64,000 nucleotides of DNA from Blasia pusilla (Eukaryota > Marchantiophyta > Marchantiopsida > Blasiales): the NCBI GenBank assembly GCA_050084515.1, contig CM114272.1, forward strand, positions 40,052,001 to 40,116,000, given 5' to 3'. Each line of letters starts with the position of its first letter. Position 1 is the stretch's first letter. Below, in pieces: positions 36,247-51,889 of this stretch. The notes under the pieces were generated by a model that saw nothing but the letters and a program-made list of their open reading frames with translations, searched no databases and was not told the DNA's origin. Both the position numbers and the translations under genes were made by a program.

Positions 36247-39200
36247 ATGATGGATTTGGAAGTTTCGCAGCAGTCCGCTCGGGTTAATTGGGAATTACTC
36301 ACGTACATCACCAAAATGTCTGTTGCAGCGTTCGCCTGGAATTTGAAAGATATTAGTCCACCGACGGAGCAGATTCTGTTCAGATTTGCGAGTTTCGAGG
36401 ATGTGAGGCAATGGGAAATTTTCTCTGACGCAGTATACGGCGGTGTGTGATCACCATCTCCAAATCACTCTCCAGAAATGATTCTAGTGCCCTTGTGTCG
36501 TTTCGGGATTTCACAGTCTCACCAAGCATCTAGATGAATCCGGCTTTGATTGAGTGCTTTCCAAAGCCCCCCCCTACCTAGTCTCAAATCGGAGACAGGG
36601 TTTTCCAGCACACAGCATTTGTCATGAACTTCTGCAGCCAGGCCTGTACAGTTTGGATTAACTGCGTGAGAACACGTGGAGAGTAAACGTCTGACCACCG
36701 TGAATCTGTTCCCGGGTGCTTCAGGCTTATCATCTGCGACATTACAGCTGAGCGAAAACGATGAAAAATCAGGTACATTGAATCTCTTAATCCCAAGCCG
36801 AATTCAATATTAGTTGCCTCCACTTTGAACATACACGAACTGTACTGTTGATGGTGAATTTTCTTCTCTGTTCTCTATGGTTTCTCAGGCCATTAAATTT
36901 ATGTTGAGGATTCAACGTCGATAGTCATTAGACTTCGACATGTCTCCCATCGTTAAAATGCCCTACAGCCTTATGTTGAGATTGATAGTTCAGCAGACCT
37001 CATGCACATGTCCGCTCCAGCAATTCCTTATCTGATTCACCATGGTGTTTCTTCTTCTACACTGTAATTTCCAGTGGATGTCTATGACTCCACTTTCAGA
37101 GGGGTGGGTTGAAGAACATGATCCAGGGAGTACGTATTTAATTGGTTATTGCTCCGTCTAATTTGGGATATTCTGTACCATTACTTGAGTGTCAATGTTG
37201 GTACTACTAACGGGTGGCAAGGTTTTAGACCAGAAAACAGTGGACTTCGAACAAATGGTTGCGTGCTCCACAAGGTTTTTGTAGTCTTAAAACCAGGGAT
37301 ATTTCTTTCTGCAGAGAGGGACACATTTTGATCATGGGTTTGCACCTGTTTGTAGGAGTCTTCAGTGGTTCGTTATCATCAGAATTGCATGATGATGCAC
37401 TAAGGCTGAAGCGAAGTGGCTTTACAGGAATTCGAACTATAGAGGTTGGTGACTACTCTCAGCCTCCAGGCCTCGATCTGCAGGAAGTTCCAAATTTTCT
37501 CACGTTTTGTAGTAGAGTCTAGTGTGAGATTGGTACCAAGAAGTATAACTGTGTGCTTAGCCTTCTCAGTGTTTTTCCAGAGAGGCTCTCTGGCCATATT
37601 CATTGAGCCTAATAAAGTAGATGGTGAAAGCAATGTTGCTCATTCTTTAAAAATGAGGCATTGAATTGAATTCTCATGAAATGCGGAGGAAATTGCGAGG
37701 GTCGCGGGGTACAATAATTGGCTGAATTGTTTGTAAGCCTGTAAAGAATGTATCAGGGCTTTTCTTTTAGTTTCCTCCCAAGGCGTGGACACTTGAACAA
37801 TCAACTCACTCTTTTGTGGCTCTAACCTTGGCATGTGATTGGTATCTATGTTGACCAGGATGATCATAATCTTGATTTGGAGCCGTTTGACACTATTGCG
37901 TTCAAGGTCAAGGGCGATGGGCGCTGTTATATTTCAAGTGTATGTTGAAGCAACCACAAGTCTGATTCCACTGTTATAAAGAGCCTAACAGGCTACTCAG
38001 TTTAGGTGGCCTTGTTTATTTTTTAAGGTTATTTCTTTTCTAATTAAGTTAAGTGCCTGGTGAATCAGTCTTACTTTGCTCTACTCACTTGTCATCCGCT
38101 TCCTAATTGAACAAAATCTCCCATTTTGTCCCCCCCCCCCAGTCTTCTTTGTCGTGAAAGTTATTTTCATGGGTCTGTCAGGTTACTAGCATCAACCAGG
38201 GAGATTTTTGAACTGGTGAAAGGATTCAAAGTAAAATCTGGAACTAAATCATTCAATCTTATGTCTTTTGTGACTTTATTCATTCAGCATTGTATTCTTG
38301 TTACCTTCCCTGCTGAGACATAAAACGAAATCTAAGGCTTATGAGTTGAGGAGTTAGTCCTTCACAGCTACATCGTTTACAAATTTGTGTTTGCTGTTTC
38401 TGTAGCTGCGAACAGAAAACTGGGTGATGGGGCCAGTTGATGTGAAGTATAATACATGGCAGGCTTATCTGTTTGCACCGAAGGATGAATGGTCCACAGT
38501 CAAGGTAAGAAGTGCTTCACCAGTTGTACCCAGCATGTTCATGAGATCTTCTTCTTGGATGCATTTGAGAATTTTAAGAATTCACTCTGAACAGCAGTCA
38601 GTTGTCTGGTTTCTGTTCACTTTATGGGAAATGGGTGAGCGATACACATTCAACCAGATACCTTTCACAGGTAATGAAGAACCCAGATGATAGACAGGAT
38701 TATTACTCCTGCATCTCGTCAATATCTGAAAGATTATAGAGAAACAAAACCCAGGAATGTACCCAACTACCAGCCACTATTAACCAGAGACCTCTACTTA
38801 ATGACTCCTAATTATACAGGGTTTCCTTGAACTCACTACTGAGCTAGCATTCAAGCATTCATGCAAGCCTCAGCAAACTGTCTTCTCATCCACTCAGTCA
38901 TTTATCTGATGATACAACCTAGACATCACCTTTTACGCTGTCCCTTGAACTGTCCTGATATCTACAAGATGGATAGGGAAAAGCCTTGCTCAGACGTCAG
39001 CGTTCATATCTTCAGTAAGGCAAAATTTAATTTCTCCTCCTCCGACTTTGGTCCAGGCAAATTGATGCCAGATCTCCACATATTTTGTCCTCTCATGAAA
39101 CTTTTGTGCATCAATCAGAGCTAAAGACGTCTGATTATTACAGTAAATCAAATCTTCTTGCTTGAAATCAATCTTTCCAAACAGTCTCTGATCAAATGGC

Positions 39201-41363
39201 TTCAGTTCCAACCTTTGTCAACGCTGCATACTTTGGTGTCCGACTAAGTAAACCTCTGTAATTTGGATTTAGGAGAAACCAATTCCTGAAGTTAACTTTC
39301 TTGAATCAAAATCTACTGCTCAAGCAACATCAGAGTTTTCCACAGGATCAGCCAAAACTTGAGAGTCCTGAAATGTAATGGATCTATTTGATGTTCCTCT
39401 TAGATATTGTGCACTCCTTCAGTGGCTTCCAATGCTTGAGTCAACAGAGTGAGTACATCAAACTCCTCTACTGATCTTATGAAAATCAGATTCTGATCAA
39501 CAGTTGTTGCCTTGAGCTCTATCTGATACAAGTTGGAATCACTTCTCTGAAACCTGAGTCTGGACATAAGCCCAGAAAATCCTTGCTCAGCTTACAGACT
39601 GTTTCGATCTTTAGGATCACTCATTCCTTCAGGCATCTCTAACCTAATTTCTTTCAGGAAATATCCTTCAAAAGAGTTGTTTTCACATCCATTTGCTTGA
39701 TCTCCAGATCAAGATGAGTAGAGAGAAGCAGTATTTCTCGGATGGATGTATTTCTGACTACTTGTGGGATGGTCTAAATATTTTCAATACCCTAAGACTT
39801 TGGGAGTATCTTTTGGGAACTAGTCTCACTTTGAACCTTTCAACAGAGTCATCAGTGTCAGATTTGGTCTCATAGATCCACATACAGGCTTCTCTGCGGG
39901 AGGTTGAGAAAATTTCAGTTTCTTATTCTCCAGGGAACTGAGAGTGAGTTGAGCGAGGGTTTGGATCTTCTTGGAGGGAAGTTTGTGCTATTCCTTACTC
40001 TGCTTAAATCTTTGGGAATCTTGGGACTCGGCGTTTCAGCAGGTACATAACAAAGTATCTTGAACAATTATCAATAAAGGTTATGCAGTATAGATAAGTA
40101 AATTTAATTGGATTCCTCATTTTACCAACCAGATCTGGTTGTCAAAGTAGGAAACATGAATATAATTTGTTTGTTGGACATACTGGAAGGGCAGAACTTT
40201 ACATCATCAAGTTTGATAGCTTCAAGGCCAGTTGACAGGGACGTCCAAATTTGCATACTCCTTTGGCTACTCTGACTTAGCCTCTGCAAGGGAGGTTGCT
40301 AATGGCACATCCGTTTTGGTCCTGGGCTTTAACACCTCGTCATGCAGAGGCAGTCATACCTTGTCACGCCATATACTTGTCTCTCACATTGGCCTTGTGT
40401 CCAGATATGTTACCCTTCAAAACAGAGAAGTCCTCCATTAATCCAGGTATATTAACGTATTTGATCACAATAGTTCTACTGCTGGGAAGGATCCCCCACC
40501 CCAGCCCCCAACCTTGACTTCACCAGTAATTTGCTGGTGACTTTCATCACCTTGAAACACCAGAGATTAAATTAGAGACTGGATCAGAGTTCCAAAAAAT
40601 AGCCCTTGCGAGTTCAGCTCCTCCTCCATCTACCAGGTGTTTTTTTTGGTCTCAGCCTATTCAAGTTGGCGATGTTGCCCCTGTCTGAGATTTTGGTATT
40701 TGGTACTCCTTTGCCATGTGGGCTGTGGTGTTTTAATAGAAACAGGGAAAATTTCTCTTGCTGCTCTTCATTAATCTCTGCATCTTGTTGTCCAAAGGGG
40801 AGATCCTTTTTTCTAAATGTCTTTTCTAGGAGAACTGTTGATTAGGCACATCAGATGGTTTCGCTGTGCTGAAAGCGCTGGTAATGATGAATCAACCCCC
40901 CTCAACTGTAGGGTCACGAGTGAAAATCAAATCTTTCCCATACTTACAGTCAAGGGGGGATACGTACATAGGGGGAATGACCCCTTCTTCCTTTTCAGGG
41001 CCGGGTGTGGCCTTTGGATACTTGCCTCTTTGAGTCCCCCCCTCTTTTGTTTTTTGGATGAGTTTTTCCATCATGCATATTTAGTGAGGTTCATCTTTTT
41101 CTTACAGTCAAGCCCACACTACTATTGATTGGCTGTCATGAATTTTGAATATCTGCTGATGTATCACATGTGCACAGATTCCGCTTGCTCGCTATCTACC
41201 CACATGGAAAGGCAAGATACTACCTGTGGACCATGAAATGAACCTTGCCCGTGTTATTGGCTTGGGCTTATCGACAACAGTAGAAGGAGGACCCGACGGA
41301 GCAGTTCAAGGACCTGGAGAGTTCAGATTGGAGTTGGAATGGATAAAGGCAATTCGTAGTTGA
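36247..41363 (+). CDS. CIA30: CIA30-family protein, probable complex I assembly factor, six exons
   Basis: Exons: 36247-36442, 36725-36772, 37356-37444, 37859-37939, 38406-38504, 41178-41363. All introns are GT-AG, and the joined frame is 699 nt, 232 residues, with no stop before TGA at 41361. Family features seen: FRFASFEDVRQWEIFSDAVY then GG and LSSATLQL across the first junction, SGVFSGSLS, FKVKGDGRCYIS, RTENWV, WQAYLFAPKDEWSTVK, IPLARYLPTWKGK, GLGLSTTVEGG and PGEFRLELEWIKAI at the end. This is the CIA30 (NDUFAF1-like) domain over nearly the whole protein, at the length usual for plant members. Members help assemble the membrane arm of mitochondrial NADH dehydrogenase; a role in this plant is inferred. 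Start ATG 36247 follows an in-frame TAG; a second ATG follows directly. No clear targeting peptide is seen. Intron 5 (2,673 bp) holds a copia fragment. Confidence 0.93.
38985..40260 (-). pseudogene. Ty1/copia fragment in CIA30 intron 5, antisense
   Basis: On the minus strand, integrase-like sequence (KFTYLYCITFIDNCSRYFVM) lies near 40040-40120, and RT-like sequence (ETKSDTDDSVERFKVRLVPK, then LEIKQMDVKT in pieces) near 39680-39870. RNase H-like sequence lies at 39130-38990 (YCNNQTSLALIDAQKFHERT, KYVEIWHQF). The order is that of copia pol, with the active-site DD and many other parts unreadable. It is antisense to the host gene and wholly within the intron, so it need not affect the protein. 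Confidence 0.75.
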
Positions 41364-41461
41364 TCTTCATGTTTAAAAACCTGAGCTTCAGTGGAAGATA
41401 ACTTTTTCAAGTGCAACGTCCAATGGTTGGAGTTGAATGTGTACATGATCTACTCATCTAA

Positions 41462-41467
41462 AATAAA
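41462..41467 (+). terminator. Candidate polyadenylation signal of CIA30
   Basis: AATAAA lies about 100 bp after the stop codon, at a normal distance for a plant 3' UTR. Plant signals are loose, so this is only a candidate. Confidence 0.4.
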
Positions 41468-41469
41468 TT

Positions 41470-44029
<2,560 letters not shown>

Positions 44030-46069
44030 TAGGGTTCGCTCCGCAATTTTCAGACCGAGCCGCTCTGTCGTTTTTTAGTTTTTTGACTAGTTTCTTCAAA
44101 TTTCAGACTGCAAAATCGAAATGGTCCTCATGGGTCATCCAATTTTTGCACGGGCGGCTTCTACTGCCTTGGGCGACCCTGTCTACCAAAGAAAAAAATA
44201 GATTGAACAAGTTTTTGACACGATTTTGTAGTTCGACCTGTTTCTCTGTCTCTCTTCTTCTCGCCGTGAGATTTTAGTCGGTGAAATCGCATTTGGGCTC
44301 ATGGGTCGGATATTTTTGCACAATCTGTATCTACATCCTTGGACGACCCTTTCTGCCGCAAGAAAGAAGAGACTGACTCAGATTTCTAATCGATTTCCAT
44401 GCTCGACTTGTCTCCTTCTCCATAACTTCGAGTTCTCTTAGAGATGGTCCAACTATTCTGTCAAATTCCAACCCCGTTTTCACACTCTCCCTAGTTCATA
44501 CCCTTCTCTCTACTAGTTTATACCCTTCTCTGCACTCGGGGGACCAGAACTCCCAAAGAAATTCAGTGCACCTCCCTAGACGGTCATGCCTAACCATGGA
44601 ACGGGCAAAAGCCAAAGATGTTGAGACGATTCTCAAGCTCGACCTCCCTCGACTCCATAGACGGGACTATGGTTTCTCTCCGAGTAAAGCACACCCTATC
44701 TAATTGTTTTCCCCATTCCCACCGCTCGAGCACATAGACCAAAGACGTCGAGTGAACACTGCACCCATGACTACCCAGAACAACCAGCGTTAGAAACCTC
44801 ACGGAGGAGGTCCAAGACACGACCCGGTGTCAGGATCTTTCCCACAAGCAAACGAAGAGCAGGGACACTTTGGGCGATCCGTGAGATCAAATGGCTCACG
44901 GAGATTGATCGCACCAAACTCACGCCACTATGTCGGGGAAAAAATGAGGCAAAGTGTGACAATGAACGACTCCAGGCGGTGTCACACATTCAACAGAGGT
45001 TATACCATATCCGAAGTGGCATCCATCACCAGGCGGTTCTCTCGAACTAGAAGGAAAATGGAAAGCTTTTAGGCCAACCAGATGTTGGCATGGAATACAA
45101 TGATGCTGGCAGCAAAAGAAGAGCAGGCGAGATGGATGTCCAACAAGGAATCGAACCTCCTCGAATGGACGGCTCGCTAAGACAACTCTGGAATTAGAGC
45201 TGGTCGCCTCCGAGGGCTGAAAACATGCAATTGAAGAAGGACTTAGCTGCCTGCTTCAAAGAGGATAACACTCAGCTTGGGAAAGCAATGCAAGAGTACC
45301 GTGTAAGTGGGAACAACCCGCAAATCTGTTAGAACTGGATCAAGTAATGGGCAAGCACACAACCACAACACAAATCACGGAGGTTGCAACACGGGTAGCC
45401 AAAGAGGTAGCAAAAGAGGAAGCGAGATAGGGTCCTAGAAATCCGGGATAGGAAAACCAGAGAACTCAATTTAGTTATCATGAGATGCACTTTTCCAAGG
45501 AAGAAGATCAGTAATTCAGTTTTGCAAGAGAAGGTCTTCATAACTCTCGGGGTCACACAACAAATCACCTTCACAGGATCAGACTTGGGAAAGGAACAGG
45601 GGACCGACCGGCACCAATGTTGGTACAATTTGATCCCTCAACGGGGACCAGCGATGGAAACGAGGTTGGCCATCCTCCGAGAAAGTAGTCCCGAAAGGAT
45701 GCTATCTCAGTATCTTCCCGATCGACCACCAAGCAAAGAGCAAGCATTCCCTATTGAAAGGGAGAAGGTTCGGCTGCCCGCAACAACGGTCTTTGGAGTG
45801 AACTCAGCGAAGGAAAGGCCACGACACCAAGATACCTAGGAGAAACAAAAATGCCGCACCAACACGACAAAAGGAGGGGCAATGAGCTAAAACTCTGATT
45901 CCAACCAGGAGTTAGCAATTCTACAACTCGGAACCAGGACTTGGAGGTGACAAACCTACATGACAAGACCTCCTATAGGGAATGGAGGATGGGAAGGATA
46001 TTACCAACCCATCCATTCAGCAGTTTTTCACATTGTGGAGGACCATTCTGGTCTAGAGGCAATGGAATT

Positions 46070-46805
46070 ACATATCTGGGCACAAATGGACCTTATCTTT
46101 TTGTTGAAACACATGAACATGATTCCAACCGCATTCCCAACACAGAGGACTTCAGGTTTTTGCTACCCACAACCCACTCACCAACAAAGAAAAGCAAAGG
46201 ACACGGGGCTGGCATGCTTGGCAAAGACCATGGTTACAACCTTTTTGTCTCCATAGCCAACATTGATGAGGAGAAACACTTCCCTCTGGATCAAGGTCAA
46301 CAAAGAAGTGGGGTTACCGAAAGATCTCCTCATTGTTGTTTGCTACTTCAGTCCCCATGTGCTCAAAAGAGAATTCCCGTATGAGGCTCTCTCTACATCC
46401 ATTGAGCACCACATGCACATGGGGAAATATCCTCCTAGTAGGAGATTTCAACGGAGAACGGCCAACACTCAAGCTCCAATCTACATGTCAAACAACACCA
46501 ACGTGGAAGGGATTGATACTCGATCGGCTGATGGGTCTCTCAGAGAAGTATTCTTCCCACACATGCAACAAGAACTCGGTGGACAAGGAAAAAAAAGCCA
46601 ATGGAGAGAAACTTCTCCAACTTTGCTCAACACATTGTTTGGTACTCGCCAATGGCATGGCTATGTGGCCATAGTCAGGAGGTCGCACTTCCATTGGACA
46701 CTCGACCCCAACAGAGAAACCTCGACATCGGTGGTTGACTACCTGATTGGGAAGTACATCAACTACCACATCTGGTTGCCAATGTGCGGGTTACACCCGT
46801 TCTAG
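46070..46805 (+). pseudogene. LINE-B endonuclease domain
   Basis: In shifting frames: SLWIKVNKEVGLPKDLLIVV followed by CYFSP, which is the central strand of an EEP/APE nuclease. Then GNILLVGDFNGERPTL, carrying the GDFN box near 46432-46460. Downstream, THCLVLANGMAMWPYSGGRT and the PRHRWLTTW-like stretch correspond to the region before the SDH box. That final box is at best seen as ESDHEPLYFDI (46805-46840), with D and H kept. The N-terminal Glu motif is not readable. Confidence 0.7.
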
Positions 46806-47385
46806 AATCTGATCATGAACCACTCTACTTTGACATCATGGTCTCCAAAACCATCCCAGGCTGCAGAAAAATTAACCCTACCAACCAAATGTCGATACAC
46901 TTTCCTTGGGAAAAGAAAGATGAACTCATCACACTCGTCAACAAGGCTCTTACAGAGTGCTCACCCAGAGTGAACACGATCGAAGTTCAGCGATATCCTA
47001 CATCAATGTTGCATAAAAGTCCTACCTTTCCAACTGCCTAGAGGCAAACACATTAGATCCACTTCTACGTTCTTCTCCCAACCCTGGTTTGACAAGGATC
47101 GCAAAGAGACCCGCAGGGAGTGAATCACCGGGTGAGGGAGGATCCACACTCTCCACACACTCGATTGTTGCAGAAAACTTACAAACGATTGGTACGTAGG
47201 AAGAAACACAAATACATTGCCATCAAGATCACAGAGTTCACACAAGATGAAATACCCATCGGCAAAATTCTGGAGAATACTTAGGAATAGAGAACATCAT
47301 TCCACTCCAGGATCTACAGATCTGGACCACATATGGTACCCAACTTTACCACTCCAACATTGCCGCTCCCACCGACCCTGGCCGA

Positions 47386-48420
47386 ATGGGCTTCGTGGAT
47401 CTACCGGACCTCTTCACCATTGACGATGTCACATCAGGAATCAAAAGGCTACATAACAAACCAGAGGATGGCCAGGGTGCCAGGCTCAAATGTTCAAATT
47501 CGCAAGTGAGGCAATTGGCCCAACCTCACCGAGAATGTTCAATCTGTGATTCAACAGGGCTTCCCACCGAGAATGGCAAATGAATACGATCTACCCACTC
47601 TTCAAGGTGGAGACCCAATGATACCATCCAACTACTGTAACGATCATGGTGAGCTCCCTCATGGCCAAGTTGTATGGGCTACTACTAGAAAGGAAAATCA
47701 GCGATCGGGCTGAAGAAAAGAAGGTGCGAGCCGAGGAGGACAAGCAGGTTTCCGACACTCACATAGCACCTGGATCACCTTCTCACACTGGTACTGATTG
47801 AAGAAACTCCCAAGTCGAGAATTGGTCACAAGCCCGGTAAATTATTCTGCTGTTTTGTAGACTTCAAGAAGGCCTTTGACATAGTCCCAAGGGCCCTCCT
47901 TTGAAATGACTTGAAGAGTTGGGTGTCCCACCACAACAACTTCCAGCAATCAAGGTCTTATATGCTCAGGTGTTTGCACAGACATTGCCACTAAGAGGGG
48001 CAGATCTGAAACTTTATCTTCCAACACCGAGTCAAACAAGGATGCCCCCTCTCACCTACATTGTTTGGGCTCTACATTGTGAACTTGAAGAGGTGCTTTC
48101 GAGTAAATGGAGATCCACAGAGCTAGCACACCGCCTCATCCCCTGCTCCTGTATGCAGATGATATAGTTCTGATGTCTAGAAACAGCACATGGGCTCCAA
48201 CTTTACCGAATGCACTTTCAAGCTTTCGCAATAAATCGGGCATGGAAGTCAACTTGCTGAAAACGAAGATAATCATCTTTGGATCACTGCTCCCTCACGG
48301 GCGTAAGCGGTCACACACTTTCACCTTCAGCCAGGGAATGAGAAGGGAGATCATTGAGATTGTGGGTGAGTACATATACCTGGGTGCAACTCAAACCCAA
48401 CAGCCAATGGAGAGCTAATG
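47386..48420 (+). pseudogene. LINE-B reverse transcriptase
   Basis: LPDLFTIDDVTSGIKRLHNK and PEDGQGARLK mark the RT start. SSLMAKLYGLLLERKISDRA, then CCFVDFKKAFDIVPRALL (motif A) follow near 47850. RVKQGCPLSPTLFGLYIV is motif B near 48030-48080. LLYADDIVLMS (motif C) is at about 48146-48180, and SGMEVNLLKTKIIIFG follows. Catalytic Asp residues are kept. At least four frameshifts and several stops are present. The KQGCPLSPTLFGLYI form is typical of many plant and algal LINE RTs. Confidence 0.88.
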
Positions 48421-48781
48421 GGAGTCGTAACAAGATCAATGCAGCTTGAGGGTCTACACCTGCTACAATCCAATTGCAGAAGAATGGAACTCGGCATATT
48501 CCACGAAACTCCATCTCTTCAAAGCTCAGTGATCCCAACCACACTCTATGCATCTGAAGTGTGGGGCCCGGCTCAAGGCTTGGCCCCAGGGCCTTGAGGC
48601 CCCCCAAAAACTCTTCATGCGTCGAGTCTGGGCATTAGGAAAACCACTCCCCACGACATTCTATTGGCTGAGTTTGGGAGGTACCAATGGAGATCCATGT
48701 TGTTAAGAATCTGATCATATTTCTCCAACACCTTGAGGATATCTGCGAGACGATCCCAATGGTCTTTCCGCCAGGGCCTAC

Positions 48782-49395
48782 GTGGTTTCAAAAAGTAGTG
48801 CCACCCTTGGGGCTAAAAATTGGTACTATGACTGCACGGAGTGGCTCATAAAATGGGGAATATCCATCGGTGACCTACCTACGGCCACCCACCAGGACCT
48901 TGCTGAACAATTACACAACAATTACATTGCCATCAACTCGGGCCGACACAGGCGCGCCTGGGAAAGCGGGGGAATTCCTCTCACAAAAATGGTGAAAGAA
49001 TGAGGCGCTACCACACCCTCATGAACAATCTGCAGATCCATGCAAAGCAAGCCTCCTACATCTCTGCCCCCATTCCCACTAAGTTACGTCATACATTAGC
49101 GAGATTCAGATGTGGCTTTACTGACCTGGAGATTGAGAAAGGAAAATTCTCACAGAAGAAAAGAGAGGACAGATTATGTAGATTTTGTAACTCGGGGCTT
49201 GTTGATGATGAACATCACTACCTCTTCGACTACACCTTTCACGATCACATTAGGCTTGACTTCCCGGATCTCTTTGTTCACCAAGCTCCCAGGGTCCTCA
49301 CGTTCATGACTAGGCAGAATCAGACTCAGATTGCTAAATTCTTGCATAGTTGTGTGAAGACCAGGGACACTCACCTGGCTCTGAGGACCCCTTAG
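48782..49395 (+). pseudogene. LINE-B C-terminal region with Cys/His motif
   Basis: The segment continues the RT protein: RYHTLMNNLQIHAKQASYIS, TLARFRCGFTDLEIEKG, then RLCRFCNSGLVDDEHHYLFD. The C-x2-C-x8-H motif is the zinc-binding box at the end of many LINE proteins; the usual last Cys is replaced by Tyr. The frame ends at TAG 49393. The 3' UTR of about 95 bp and the ATTC tail follow. Confidence 0.75.
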
Positions 49396-49501
49396 ACCCT
49401 CGTTGGTGCTTGCTCTCTCTCCAAATTTGTTGTTAAGTGTCAAAACTAAGTCCCATGACCCTGTTGGGTCCCCGTGGATAATAAATCTATTCATTCATTC
49501 A

Positions 49502-49506
<5 letters not shown>

Positions 49507-49586
<80 letters not shown>
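49507..49586. repeat. (TC)40 microsatellite at the 3' side of LINE-B
   Basis: 80 bp of perfect TC on the plus strand, directly after the ATTC tail of LINE-B and before ATCAAGCCG. The short stretch 49587-49702 after it has no gene. Confidence 0.97.
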
Positions 49587-49590
<4 letters not shown>

Positions 49591-49702
49591 AGCCGTAGAT
49601 GACCAAGAGGTTAGTTGAACTACATAAGGTCCTCTTGAAGAGGTCTTGGATTGAACTCTCCCCTTGGACAGTGAGAGGAGGTCTCAACCCTAGGATGGTA
49701 GT

Positions 49703-50331
49703 TGTCGTGCGCATACACATTTCTATACAACATACATCGTTGTCACCGAACACACACACAAACACCCACGATCCCATGCTAACTTATGGCATCAAAACAA
49801 CAAGACAAGAAGTACTAAAATATATCCAATAAAGTAAGATCCAATCTCTCTCTACACTATCTCATACCATAGCTCTCAAAGGTGTGCACTCTCTCTCATG
49901 TCAAACCAAACCCACTCTCCTAATGAGAGGCTTGGGTTACACTCACAAGGCAAGGGACCATAGCCCCCCGTCTCATGCCAAGAGGTTCAACAAAGAGAGA
50001 ATGAGCTCTCAATCTCTCTCTCCTTGAGGTATACCCCTCCCCTCTCCCAAGCTCTCTCCATGATAACCTATTCTCCCAAGTCACCTCCTAGGCTCTTGAC
50101 CTGATGTAGGAGGTCAAGGGCCATTTACTAAAAATAGAAAGTCGATCATATACTCAAAATGGTACTCATCTAAAATAGTAAGTTCCTCAATATGGCTCCA
50201 AATGAGCCGAAACGAAGGGGAAACCTGTTCTCTCACGTTTCTCGAGACCTCAGCAGGTCATCCTCGACCTATTGAGCGTGTCGTCCACTACTCACAAAGG
50301 CGCTCTACTAGATCTAACCGATCTATCCTAA
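49703..50331. mobile_element. LTR-X, probable solo LTR
   Basis: It begins TGTCGTGCGCATACACAT and ends near GATCTATCCTAAAA. Its two ends are matched by 4520-4650 and 14950-15150. The inner part resembles 19080-19450. No PBS follows, and no second copy in the same orientation lies within reach, so a solo LTR is the simplest reading. Flanks GTAGT and GACGG do not form a target duplication, so the exact ends are uncertain. Confidence 0.6.
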
Positions 50332-51880
50332 AAGACGGGACATAGGTCAACAACACAACAATTTAGTCTATTGATAATGAATTTAAAAGATAGTAATCCC
50401 TGAGTATTATACTTTTAGTTATCTAGTGGGTGCATGCAATAAAAACTAACTCACACTAAATTAAACAAGAACTATTCTTAGTCTATCCTTAGTTGTGTCA
50501 AAAGACTAACTCTTCAAAAAATGATAAAATGGTACCTAAGTAATTACATATCCATGCCTACAACCCATGGCATACCTCACACATTGTATGAAAGTTGGGC
50601 TCCCACAACCTCGGAAATTGATGCCTCACTAAGACCTCAAATGGCCACAAGAGAAAATAATAAACATGCTTGTCTTGACAACCTTGACCTACTCACATAG
50701 AAGATAAGTCACACCACCATCATAATGCCAAACAGAGATGATTATATAAAAACAACCCCTAGTACATTCTTGTGGCCTGTTGCATTTTGTATGGGAGTTC
50801 GAATATCCTCATCAATCAAGTCGTCAGATGGATCTACATCATGTTTCACCCACCTCCCAAATCATGAGTAATAGATCTCGATACACTTTTTCTAACTCAA
50901 TGAGTTGCTCAAACCATCCTTGAAAGATTTGATGAAGCAAAGAGACTCTGTAGAATATTTTCCCACATCCCAATGGTTCACATTCAACTGAGCAAGATTT
51001 TCACAAATATGGCCTAAAGGATGTAATGAATTCGGGCCCCTCCATAAATCTCTATGGTAGACATTTCATCATTTTTACCATAAACTATGGATTGAAATCC
51101 AGGACACAAGACGTCTCAGAAATCAGACGAGAATGCAAGTCACATATTAGATAGAAATGCAAATGAACTAATTCCAACCTAGGCTTTTAAATACTTCTTC
51201 AATCTCAATCTACAATTTTGCTCCAATCATCTCTCTTAGTGCCTCTCTGAAGCATTAAACCCTCTCATCACTCTCCTAGCAAATATGGATTCTCATTGAA
51301 ACAAACTAAACTTAGCTAGCAAAAAACCAATTCCAAATATGGGCATTTTCACATACTCAAAATTTTCCAATCTAGGAATAAGATTATTTCTTGCACGTGA
51401 TGGAAAATCTATAAAACTTCACCACAAATCTCCTACCCACTGATACTATCTTGAGCAAAAGTAACTTCTTCCCGCTTACACATTTTTAAATGAAGGAGAA
51501 CAAAAATGAAGGAAAATTTGTAATATGTTCATGCAAAACTGTTGACGTGCCACCACTTAAACCACATACTTGCTCTCAATGCACAATTTCGCATAATAGA
51601 AATGGTAGGTGCACACGCACTAATTGATATACTAGACAGAAAACTCAATATCTCAATTATGGATATAGAGATATGTATCTCATAGAAAAATACTAGTGGT
51701 GATGTACATAGCCTCATTGGGAACAAGATGCTCTCTAATAAGGGACAAGTAAGAGTTCATGAGTCAGAACCATTGTTCCAAAACTATGTACGGCAATTTC
51801 TGAAACATACAGTTGTAAATTGACATGGTAAATAATATCTTTCACGGTTTATTGTAGATGATAAAGGACTTTACATTCAC
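50332..51880. other. No recognisable gene
   Basis: AT-rich sequence with no readable domain. It could be the decayed 5' half of the copia element whose pol follows, but I see no gag or protease motif here. Confidence 0.5.
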
Positions 51881-51889
51881 AAAGGCCTT

